A DNA stretch of 64,000 nucleotides from Gammaproteobacteria bacterium. GTDB lineage: Bacteria; Pseudomonadota; Gammaproteobacteria; Thiohalobacterales; Thiohalobacteraceae. The stretch is taken from NCBI GenBank assembly GCA_019911805.1, contig JAIOJV010000074.1, positions 1 to 64,000 of the forward strand, in the 5' to 3' direction. The notes under the pieces were generated by a model. The model was not told where the DNA came from and made no database searches. It saw nothing but the letters and a program-made list of their open reading frames with translations. This document shows positions 33,770 through 42,940 of the stretch, one piece after another. How positions within the stretch are numbered: the first letter of the stretch is position 1; each line of letters begins with the position of its first letter. The position numbers and the translations under genes were made by a program.

Positions 33770-34083
33770 GGGTTCGACATACGCCCGGATGCGCTGGTCG
33801 TTCATGCCTGCTGTCTGCTGTTGATACTCAATTCCTTTCACCACGAAGGACACGAAGGACACGAAGAAATTCTTATGGCGAAATACGCAGTGATTGGACT
33901 GGGCAGGCGACCTGCCGGGATTGCGGCAGGAATGCCGCTCCTACAGGGGTCAGGCCAGGATGGGTTTTACATTCGATGTGGTTTCGTGGCCAAATACATT
34001 TCGATGCGAGTGCAACCGAGCCCGATCGACAACCCGGTTCTGCAATGATTATCCCTTCGTGTCCTTCGTGTCCTTCGTGGTGA
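33770..34083. repeat. Composite repeat downstream of dapD, inverted homologue of the 23.8-24.1 kb cluster
   Basis: Beginning seven bases after dapD, in order: an inverted copy of the dapC/dapD junction fragment (33770-33836, with its ATG on the minus strand at 33803-33805), a CACGAAGGA left arm (33839-33869), a REP-like unit with CGGCAGGAATGCCGCTCCTAC (about 33905-33955), the GATGCGAGTGCAACCGAGC core also found between dapC and dapD, and a right arm (34053-34083). It accounts for the 376-base gap before the GGDEF-EAL gene. No gene is seen. Confidence 0.85.
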
Positions 34084-34139
34084 AATAACCAATCTGGGGA
34101 CCCGACCGAAACCCTGGTCGCGATGCAACCGGGGTTTGC

Positions 34140-36299
34140 TCAACCGAGCACCCGTGCCTCGAGTGCGGGCAGTGCACCGCGCAGCAGGCGCTGAATGGCG
34201 CCGGCCGGCATCGGGCGGCTGAAGTAGTAGCCCTGCGCCTCGTTGCAGACGTGCTCGCGCAGGAAGCGCAGCTGGTATTCCGTCTCCACACCTTCGGCCA
34301 TCACCTTCATATTCAGGCTGTGGCCCAGCGCGATGACCGTGCGGGCGATGGCGGCGCCGTCCCGCTTGTCGACATCGCGCACGAAGGACTGGTCCAGTTT
34401 GATCTTGCTGACGGGGAAGCGCGTCAGGTAGCTGAGCGAGGAATACCCCGTACCGAAATCGTCCACGGCGATCTGCACACCCAACGCGTGCAGGTGCCGC
34501 AGGGTGTCGATGGTCGTGTGTACGTCACGCATGATCAGGCTCTCGGTCAGCTCGACCTCCAGCCAGCAGGGCTCCAGACCACTCTCGATGAGCGCGGCAG
34601 TGATGGTGTCGAGCAGGTTGCGATGCCGGAACTGTACGGCCGAGAGATTGATGGCCACACGCACCGGCGGCAGGCCGGCGTCCTGCCAGGCGCGAGCCTC
34701 ACGGCAGGCGGTGCGCAGCACCCAGTCGCCGATGGGCATGATGAGGCCGCTGCTCTCCGCCACCGGGATGAATTCCGCCGGAGAGATCTCGCCACGGTCC
34801 GGGTGCCGCCAGCGCAGCAGTGCCTCCACACCGACGACCCTGCCGGTGGCGAGATCCAGCTGCGGCTGATAATGCAACCGGAACTGCTGCTCCTGCAGGG
34901 CCGTACGCAGATCGCGCTCCAGCGTGGCGCGCCGCTGAATGATGTCGTTGAGCTCCGCGACATAGAACTGGAAACGGTTGCGGCCCTCGCGTTTGGCCTT
35001 GTACATGGCCATGTCGGCGTTCTTCAGCAGCCCGTCGGCCTGAGCATCGTCGAAGGGATAGATGGTCATGCCGATCGAAGCGCCACTGTGGATCTCGTGC
35101 CCTTCGATGTGGAACGGTTCGCCGAGCAGGATCAGCAGACGCTCGGCCAGATCGGCCGCCACGTCCACCGTCTGTACACCCGTCTGGATGATGCCGAACT
35201 CGTCACCGCCGAAGCGCGCGACGGTGTCGTACTCCCGCATGCAGGAGCGGATACGCTGGGCGATCTCCTTCAGGAGCTGGTCGCCGACGGCATGGCCGAG
35301 GGTGTCGTTCACGTCCTTGAAGTCGTCGATGTCGACGAACATCACCGCGATCAGGGTATCCGAGCGCTTCGCCTGGGCCATGGCCTGCAACAGGCGGTCA
35401 CGGAACAGCGCGCGGTTCGGCAGCCCCGTGAGCAGGTCGTAGTGCGCCAGATAATGTACCTGCGACTCGGCGTTGGCGCGCTCACTGATATCGCGTACCA
35501 CCGCCAGGATCGACCGGACGTGCCCATCGCGGCCATACAGCGGCGCGGCATGCTGCTCGACGCGACGCCGACGCCCCTGCAGCCCGACGATCTCCATTTC
35601 CAGTATGACGGGCTCGCCGGCGAGGACGCGCAGGGTGGCGGCGCGCAGCCGCGCCTGGTGCTCGGCCGCGATGAACCGCTCCACCGATTGACCGATGACA
35701 TTGGCGGGGTCGTCACTCTGCAACAGGGCCAGACCGGCGGGGTTGATCTCCAGGATGTGGCCTTCCAGATCGAGCAGCTTCACGCATTCGGGCTCGGTCT
35801 CGATGATCTTGCGCAACAGCTGCTCGCGCTCGTGCAGCCGGGCCTGCAGGCCGTGCAACTCGGTGACGTCCAGCCAGGAACCCACGGTCTCGCCGCCCCC
35901 CGGCCCATCCGCATGCAGACGGCGGTGGTCGCGCAGCCAGCGGTAGCCGTTCGTGGCCGGGCAGAAGAAACGGTATTCGCATTGCAGCTCGCCACGACGG
36001 GGCAGCTGGTCGAAGGTGGCGAGCACGCGGTCGCGATCGTCGGGATGGAGCTGCCCCGTCCACCAGCCGGGGGTCAGCGCGTCCCGTGGATCGTGCCCCG
36101 TCATGCCGGCCAGATTACCGCTGATCCAGGTGAAGCGGCCGCCCCCGCCGCCCGCACCAGAGACGCTGGATGTACCAGGCACACCGGGCACGCCAGGCGC
36201 TGCGGATATGCGAAAATGCACCGTGGGGGCGGGGCCCAGGAGCCGTTCGAGCGGATCTCGGGGTAGCGCTGTCGGAATATTGTTCGGGGATCGGGGCAT
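34140..36299 (-). CDS. PAS-PAS-GGDEF-EAL cyclic-di-GMP turnover protein
   Basis: From the ATG at 36299 it has 719 residues; an in-frame GTG at 36356 would add 19. Two PAS domains (about 25-155 and 165-280) precede a GGDEF domain with intact RFGGDEFG (364-368), an upstream REYD inhibitory site, and an EAL domain with intact VEALLRW (492-497), DDFGTGYSSL and the QGYYFSRPM segment. Both cyclase and phosphodiesterase activity are therefore possible. A Gly/Pro/Ser low-complexity stretch (VPGVPGTSSVSGAGGGGG) interrupts the first PAS domain. No signal peptide or transmembrane segment is visible, so it is probably cytoplasmic. Confidence 0.93.
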   Translation of the reverse strand: MPRSPNNIPTALPRDPLERLLGPAPTVHFRISAAPGVPGVPGTSSVSGAGGGGGRFTWISGNLAGMTGHDPRDALTPGWWTGQLHPDDRDRVLATFDQLPRRGELQCEYRFFCPATNGYRWLRDHRRLHADGPGGGETVGSWLDVTELHGLQARLHEREQLLRKIIETEPECVKLLDLEGHILEINPAGLALLQSDDPANVIGQSVERFIAAEHQARLRAATLRVLAGEPVILEMEIVGLQGRRRRVEQHAAPLYGRDGHVRSILAVVRDISERANAESQVHYLAHYDLLTGLPNRALFRDRLLQAMAQAKRSDTLIAVMFVDIDDFKDVNDTLGHAVGDQLLKEIAQRIRSCMREYDTVARFGGDEFGIIQTGVQTVDVAADLAERLLILLGEPFHIEGHEIHSGASIGMTIYPFDDAQADGLLKNADMAMYKAKREGRNRFQFYVAELNDIIQRRATLERDLRTALQEQQFRLHYQPQLDLATGRVVGVEALLRWRHPDRGEISPAEFIPVAESSGLIMPIGDWVLRTACREARAWQDAGLPPVRVAINLSAVQFRHRNLLDTITAALIESGLEPCWLEVELTESLIMRDVHTTIDTLRHLHALGVQIAVDDFGTGYSSLSYLTRFPVSKIKLDQSFVRDVDKRDGAAIARTVIALGHSLNMKVMAEGVETEYQLRFLREHVCNEAQGYYFSRPMPAGAIQRLLRGALPALEARVLG

Positions 36300-36531
36300 C
36301 GCGCGTCCGGCATCAGCTCGTGTCGTCGTCGTCTCGGGCCATCCGTGTGGCCGCACCCGGCCCGGCTGCGGCTCTCCCAGCCCAGGGTAGCGGCTAGCGA
36401 TCCCATCGCTTTATTGAGATTCAACGGCTTTTCCACCACCGTCCGGTACGGGATACTAGCGGCCCGGTGGACCACAAAAATATGCAAGGACAATACAGTC
36501 CCATAGCGTTTACTTTAAAAACACTGACTTC

Positions 36532-36703
36532 AGCCACGGAAGCACACGGAAAAACACGGACAAGATCATATGCTTCACACGGCAGCCCATGTCACCCGCC
36601 AGGTGCTGGGGCAGAACTTCTGCGACATGGTTTCATTTCAGTGCCTTCCGTGTGCTTCCGTAGCAAATACGATTTTTGGTTTATGGGACAGCAGTGATGC
36701 AAG
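36532..36703 (+). repeat. CACGGAA-type element (B5)
   Basis: Left arm 36532-36560, core beginning AAGATCATATGCTTCACAC, right arm 36644-36664, and the conserved right flank (GATTTTTGGTTTATGGGACAG) to about 36703. It ends 8 bases before the start of the ArsC-like gene and so supplies most of that gene's leader. The rest of the gap (36300-36530) shows no gene. Confidence 0.87.
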
Positions 36704-36711
36704 GGCATGAA

Positions 36712-38194
<1,483 letters not shown>

Positions 38195-38200
38195 GAACCT

Positions 38201-38250
38201 GTCGGACTTGGGGCAGATCCACTGCACCGGTGGGATAGCCCAAGTCCGAC
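38201..38250 (+). terminator. Inverted repeat downstream of dapE
   Basis: GTCGGACTTGGG (38201-38212) and its exact reverse complement (38239-38250) lie 7 bases after the dapE stop around a 26-base loop. There is no T-tract, so it may be a REP-like unit that stabilises or terminates the transcript. Confidence 0.5.
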
Positions 38251-38332
38251 GGGCACCCAGCGAAACTCCGTTTGATCAACGTAGTCGACACCGAGGTGCA
38301 GGGAAAATCCTGTGAGGATTCAACACGGACAA

Positions 38333-38354
38333 TCTCCGCGTCTCCGCGTCTCCG
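38333..38354. repeat. Solitary arm of CTCCGCGT-type units
   Basis: Three direct units of the type CTCCGCGT occur here without a visible partner arm. It resembles the tandem-unit arms of the other elements but with another unit sequence. It is in the dapE-TatT gap of 278 bases, the remainder of which holds the dapE-end hairpin and the TatT leader with a strong GGAGGAG. Confidence 0.5.
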
Positions 38355-38472
38355 TATTGAAAATGTATCAGTCTGATTCCTTGGCTATGGATCGTCCCAC
38401 AAATGCGTTAAGGTGACTCTCAACCGTTGCGGATAATACAACACGGGACGGCGATTTCATCTGGAGGAGCGC

Positions 38473-39366
38473 ATGACACCATCCCCCCCCGGGCATGAAA
38501 CCCTTTGGGGACGTGCAGCCGTGCTGCTGTCCCTGGCCCTGCTGGCCGGCGGCTGCACCACCGGCCAGTTGGTGGTGCGCGGCGCCATGCCGCTGATGGA
38601 CGGTGGTCTGGAGGCGATGAACCGCGAGACCGATCTGGAGCTCGCACGCAGCGCCATCCCCGCCACGCTGAAGATGCTCGAAGGCATGGCCCTGGAGGAC
38701 CCCGGTAACGTCACGCTGCGTCTGTATGCGGCGCAGGGTTTCTACGGGTACAGCTACAGTTTCGTCGAACTGGACGATCCGGCACGTGCGGCGACCCTCT
38801 ACACACGCTGCCTGGACCATGCCGAGGCCGCACTGCACCGCCAGGGCTTCGCGGCGGATCTCGAGGAGGCGCCGCAGGCTGCCCTGGGCAGTGCCCTGGC
38901 AGCTGCCGGCGCGCGTCAGGTCCCGGCGTTGTTCTGGGCTGCCTCCTGCATGGCCAAACGTACCGACGTCGACCGCACCGACCCACGCAGTATCGCCCAG
39001 CTTACGCGCGCGGCCAGCATCATGGGACGCGTGCTGGCACTCGACGAGAACTATTACTACGGCGGACCACACCTGTTCTTCGGCGTGTATTTCGGTGGCC
39101 GGGCGCCCATGCTCGGTGGCGATCCCGTGAAGGCCGCGCACCATTTCGACCGGGCGCGGGCCGCCAGCGACGGACGCCTGCTGATCGCGGATGTCCTGCA
39201 GGCGGAGTTCCTTGCCCGCCAGCTGTTGGACCGGCAGGGGTTCCATGACCGCCTCACGGCGGTGCTGGCCGCGCCGGACGACCTCTTCCCAGAAATGGCC
39301 CTCGTCAATCAGGTGGCCAAGGCGCGCGCCCGCCAGCTGTTACGCCAGGAATCGGAGTGGTTCTGA
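38473..39366 (+). CDS. TRAP transporter TatT-component lipoprotein
   Basis: A 297-residue protein with a lipoprotein signal (LLALLAGGC, Cys about residue 32) and an all-helical, TPR-like body. It fits the TatT family (TRAP-associated TPR protein), which forms a trimer in the periplasm and contacts the substrate-binding protein. Motifs such as YYYGGPHLFFGVYFGGRAP are typical. A GGAGGAG lies just upstream of the ATG. Its stop overlaps the start of dctP (TGATG), so the four genes form one operon. Confidence 0.9.
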   Translation: MTPSPPGHETLWGRAAVLLSLALLAGGCTTGQLVVRGAMPLMDGGLEAMNRETDLELARSAIPATLKMLEGMALEDPGNVTLRLYAAQGFYGYSYSFVELDDPARAATLYTRCLDHAEAALHRQGFAADLEEAPQAALGSALAAAGARQVPALFWAASCMAKRTDVDRTDPRSIAQLTRAASIMGRVLALDENYYYGGPHLFFGVYFGGRAPMLGGDPVKAAHHFDRARAASDGRLLIADVLQAEFLARQLLDRQGFHDRLTAVLAAPDDLFPEMALVNQVAKARARQLLRQESEWF

Positions 39367-40445
39367 TGCACAGACTGGGCATCGCACTGCTGTGCGGTCT
39401 CGCACTGCTGACCTCGAACCTGAGCGCGGCCGAATACACGTTGAAGTTCGCTACGCTGGCCCCGCCCGGTTCGACCTGGATGAACCTCCTGGAGGACTGG
39501 GGCCGGACGGTGAAGGTACGCAGCCAGGGGCGTCTGGAATTCAAGTTCTATCCCGGTGGCGTGCAGGGCGACGAACCCGACGTCATCAAGAAGATGCGCT
39601 TTGGCCAGCTGCACGGCGGCGCCTTCACCGGCTACGGCATCGGCCAGATGTATTCGCCGGCACGGGTGCTGGAGCTGCCGTTCCTGTTCGAGAACACGGC
39701 CGAGGTCGATGCCGTGCGCGCGGCCTTCACGCCGGAATTTGAACGCGGTTTCCGCGATCATGGCTACCGGCTGCTGGGCTGGATGGAGGTCGGCGCGGTG
39801 TATTTCTTTTCCCAGTACCCCATCGAAACCTTCGATGAGCTGCAGCAGCGCCGCATCTGGTTGTGGCAGGGCGACGCCCTCGGCGAGGCACTGTTCCGCG
39901 CCGGCAAGCTCGCACCGGTACCGCTGTCGATCACCGATGTGTTCACCAGTCTGTCCACCGGCCTCATCGACACCGTCTACTCCACACCGCTGGCCGCCAT
40001 CGCTCTGCAGTGGTTCACCAAGACGCCCTACAGGACCGATGTCCCCATGGCCAACGGTATGGGTGCATTGGTCGTCTCCAACCGCTTCTTCGATACCCTG
40101 CCCGCCGACCTGCAGGCGCTGCTGGAGGAGACCGGCCGGGCCACCGGCCGGCAACTCATCGAGACCGCCCGGGCCGACAACCTCCGCAGCCTGGAGGTGC
40201 TCAAGGAGGAAGGCGTACAGGTAGTGATGCCACCGGGGTCCGTGAACTGGCAGGAACTGACCGACCTGCGCGACCGTGCCGCCACCGAGCTGACGGCCGA
40301 CGGCTACATCCCACGCGCGCTCTACGAGCGCACCTGGGAGCAGTTGCAGCAGCTGCGTGCCGGACGGGCCGCCGGGTACGATGCCGGCCACGATGCCGGA
40401 CACGATGTCGGCCAGGCCCCGGGCGCGGCACCGCATGCGCACTGA
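39366..40445 (+). CDS. dctP: TRAP transporter solute-binding protein DctP
   Basis: The periplasmic substrate-binding component, 359 residues with a signal peptide ending LSAAEYTLKFATLAPPGS. Typical segments are LEFKFYPGGVQGDEPDVIKKMRFGQLHGG and LSLTDVF-like SITDVFTSLSTGLIDTVY. The substrate is probably an organic acid but cannot be specified. The C-terminus carries an odd repeat of Asp, Gly and His (AGHDAGHDVGQ...HAH), perhaps a metal-binding tail or low-complexity drift. It overlaps dctQ by 11 bases. Confidence 0.94.
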   Translation: MHRLGIALLCGLALLTSNLSAAEYTLKFATLAPPGSTWMNLLEDWGRTVKVRSQGRLEFKFYPGGVQGDEPDVIKKMRFGQLHGGAFTGYGIGQMYSPARVLELPFLFENTAEVDAVRAAFTPEFERGFRDHGYRLLGWMEVGAVYFFSQYPIETFDELQQRRIWLWQGDALGEALFRAGKLAPVPLSITDVFTSLSTGLIDTVYSTPLAAIALQWFTKTPYRTDVPMANGMGALVVSNRFFDTLPADLQALLEETGRATGRQLIETARADNLRSLEVLKEEGVQVVMPPGSVNWQELTDLRDRAATELTADGYIPRALYERTWEQLQQLRAGRAAGYDAGHDAGHDVGQAPGAAPHAH

Positions 40446-40941
40446 GGTGCCGCGCGGCCTCCTCGTCCTGCTCCAGGCCGTGCGGCGCGGCCTGACCGGC
40501 CTGGAGACACTCATCGCTGGTCTGAGTCTGCTGCTGCTGGTGGTGCTGACGCTCGCCCAGACGGTCGCGCGCAACGGTTTCGATACCGGCCTGCCGGCCG
40601 TCGACGCACTCGCGCGGCAGTTGGTGCTGTACGTCATGTTCTTCGGCGCCGCGCTGGCCACCGACGCCGCCCGCCATATCCGCATCGACGTGGTCTCGAC
40701 CTGGTGCGACACCAGCCGGCTCGACCGCTTCTACCGGCCGTTGCAACTCGTCGCCGCCGCGGTCTGCGCCCTGTTCACCGATGCCGCGGTGCGCTTCTGG
40801 CTGGATGCCTGGCAATACGCTGCCCAGCACGATCGTTGGCAGGTGCTGCTCAACCTGGTCATCCCGGTCGGCTTCGGCCTGCTGGCCATCCATTTCCTGC
40901 TGGGCTTTCTGCTCGGCCCGTCGCCACGCAGCGCCCGATGA
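40435..40941 (+). CDS. dctQ: TRAP transporter small permease DctQ
   Basis: The 168-residue small membrane subunit with four hydrophobic segments, from MRTEVPRGLLVLLQAVRR (40435). The conserved LARQLVLYVMFFGAALATD and HIRIDVV segments match the family. It overlaps both neighbours, and the reading to 40357 is a shadow of dctP. It pairs with DctM in the inner membrane. Confidence 0.92.
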   Translation: MRTEVPRGLLVLLQAVRRGLTGLETLIAGLSLLLLVVLTLAQTVARNGFDTGLPAVDALARQLVLYVMFFGAALATDAARHIRIDVVSTWCDTSRLDRFYRPLQLVAAAVCALFTDAAVRFWLDAWQYAAQHDRWQVLLNLVIPVGFGLLAIHFLLGFLLGPSPRSAR

Positions 40942-42194
40942 CACCCGTCCTGATCCTGCTCATCGTCCTGCTCGCACTGCTCGGCCTGCCACTGTTCACC
41001 GCGCTCGGCGCCGGCGGGCTGCTGGCCGCGCACGATACCGGCCTCGACCCGGCCGTACTCATCATCGAGCTGCACCGTCTGGCGGCCTCGCCCAACCTGA
41101 CCGCCATTCCGCTGTTCACCTTCGCCGGCGTGATCCTCGCGGCCGGTGGCGCACCCCAGCGCCTGGTCCGGCTGTTCAACGCACTGATCGGTTGGGTCCC
41201 GGGCGGCATCGCCGTCGTCGCGCTGCTGGCGAGCGCCTTCTTCACGGCCTTTTCCGGCGCCTCGGGCGTGACCATCCTCGCGCTCGGCGGGCTGCTGTTC
41301 CCCATGCTGCTCGCCGTCGGCTACCGTGAGCGCTTCAGCCTGGGTCTGCTGACCTCATCGGGTTCGATCGGCCTGCTGTTCCCGCCCAGCCTGGCGGTAC
41401 TGCTCTACGGCATCGTTGCCGGCGTGAACATCGACGACCTGTTTCTGGCCGGTGCGCTGCCGGGGCTGCTGCTGCTCGTCCTGGTGGGATTGTTCTGCAT
41501 CATGATCGGCATCCGCCATGTCATCCCCTGCCAGGCCTTCGAGCTGGCGGTGCTGCGCAGCGCCGTGCGCGAGGGCCTGTGGGATCTGCTGTTGCCCGTC
41601 GGTGTCGTGTGGGGCATCTTCGGCGGCTATGTCACGGTGGGCGAGGCGGCCGCCGGCACCGCGGCGTACGTGCTGTTGCTGGAGATCGTCATCCACCGCA
41701 GCCTCACGTTACGGCAGATGCCGGAAGTGCTGCGCGAGACCAGCGTGCTGATCGGCAGCATCCTCATCATCCTGGGTATTGCCATGGGGCTGACCAATCT
41801 CCTCATCGACGCCCAGCTGCCCATGCGCCTGCTCGACTGGATGCGCAGCAACATCGACAGCCCGCTGCAATTCCTGCTGCTGCTGAACCTCTTCCTGCTG
41901 CTGGTCGGCGCGGTGATGGATATCTTCTCGGCCATCATCGTGCTGACCCCGCTGATCCTGCCCCTGGCCTTGCAGTACGGTGTCAACCCCGTGCATCTGG
42001 GCATCATCCTGCTGGCCAATCTGGAGCTCGGCTATTGCACACCGCCGGTTGGGATCAACCTGTTCATCGCCAGCCAGCGCTTCGGCAAGCCATGCCTGTC
42101 GCTGTTCATCGCCGCCCTGCCCTTCCTCGGCATCATGCTGTTATGGCTGCTGATCGTCACCTATGTGCCGTGGCTGAGTCTGTGGTGGGAGTGA
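40938..42194 (+). CDS. dctM: TRAP transporter large permease DctM
   Basis: The 418-residue transport subunit with about 12 membrane segments. It starts at the ATG that overlaps the dctQ stop (ATGA). Typical segments are IPLFTFAGVILAAGG, FSGASGVTILALGGLLFPML, SSGSIGLLFPPSLAVLLYG and a C-terminal NLELGYCTPPVGINLFIASQ. Sodium-driven uptake is expected from the family. Its TGA stop is the first unit of a GTGAGGC repeat arm. Confidence 0.95.
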   Translation: MTPVLILLIVLLALLGLPLFTALGAGGLLAAHDTGLDPAVLIIELHRLAASPNLTAIPLFTFAGVILAAGGAPQRLVRLFNALIGWVPGGIAVVALLASAFFTAFSGASGVTILALGGLLFPMLLAVGYRERFSLGLLTSSGSIGLLFPPSLAVLLYGIVAGVNIDDLFLAGALPGLLLLVLVGLFCIMIGIRHVIPCQAFELAVLRSAVREGLWDLLLPVGVVWGIFGGYVTVGEAAAGTAAYVLLLEIVIHRSLTLRQMPEVLRETSVLIGSILIILGIAMGLTNLLIDAQLPMRLLDWMRSNIDSPLQFLLLLNLFLLLVGAVMDIFSAIIVLTPLILPLALQYGVNPVHLGIILLANLELGYCTPPVGINLFIASQRFGKPCLSLFIAALPFLGIMLLWLLIVTYVPWLSLWWE

Positions 42195-42940
42195 GGGGTG
42201 GGTGAGTGAGGCGTGAGGCGTGAGGCGTAAGGCGTAAAAGACAAACCCTTTTTAGCCACGGAAATACACGGAACAACACGGAAAAAATTCATTGTGAAAA
42301 CCCGGCGTAACACATGTCAGGGCCGGCAACCGGCGGCACGGGCCGGGGCCATACAGACACCAAGGGACCTCTGATTAATTCATCGTGCCGTCATTGCGAG
42401 CGAAGCAATCTCCTCCTACGGTAGATCAACAGCTTGGAGATTATTCGCTGCGCTCACCCCTGCGGGGCCGCCCTGCGGGTGTTCTGCGCTCGCAAGCTCG
42501 CTGGTGCCGCGTCGCTGCGCCCATAGAAGCCCTGCGCGCTTCATTATGGGTACCTCACCCTGCGGGTCCAGGCACCTTCACCGGGATGAATAAAGTCAGA
42601 TACCTTAGGTATTTTTCAGTGTTGTTTCATGTGTCCCCTTGGCAGACTCCCGGCTCGTTCCGCGCCTGCGAGGAATCGGGCGTGTAGGGTGCGTCGGCGC
42701 CAGCGACGCACCGTGGCGTGGAACCCGGTGCGTCAGGCTGCGCCTCGACGCACCCTACCGGTCTGCCGAGATCATGGGGCCTGACTCCATTGATCCACGG
42801 CAGAATTCAATCGACAAACCCCACCCAGTGATCGCTCAGCTTGAGCACTGGGCTTTTACATTACTATTTTTTCCGTGTTGTTCCGTGTGTTTCCGTGGCT
42901 AAAAAGGGTTTGTCTTTTACGCCTCACGCCTCACTCCCCT
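42191..42940. repeat. Large GTGAGGC/CACGGAA element with ~65-bp terminal inverted repeats (C1)
   Basis: This fills the 729-base gap between two convergent genes. Outer arms of GTGAGGC-like units (42191-42240, 42914-42940) are followed inward by AAGACAAACCCTTTTTAGCC and CACGGAA units (left to about 42287, right from about 42868). The two ends match as reverse complements over about 57 bases with one mismatch. The core contains a CGTCATTGCGAGCGAAG-type repeat (near 42390) and a GTAGGGTGCGTCG inverted repeat (42684-42758). Short ORFs inside it have no credible coding character. The stops of dctM and of the methyltransferase are both encoded in the arms. Confidence 0.87.
42684..42758. repeat. REP-like inverted repeat GTAGGGTGCGTCG
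   Basis: GTAGGGTGCGTCG at 42684-42696 and its exact reverse complement at 42746-42758 enclose a second, weaker GTGCGTC/GACGCAC pair. This pattern is a dispersed repeat familiar from many proteobacterial genomes. It sits inside the larger element C1, a nested insertion. Confidence 0.7.

Noticed and set aside
34251-36266. 671-residue plus-strand frame opposite the GGDEF-EAL gene
   Set aside because: Antisense shadow with Gln/His/Arg-rich composition and no motif; the minus-strand frame has intact catalytic motifs.
42385-42902. Two short ORFs inside element C1
   Set aside because: They are made of dispersed repeats and have no Shine-Dalgarno sequence or family resemblance.
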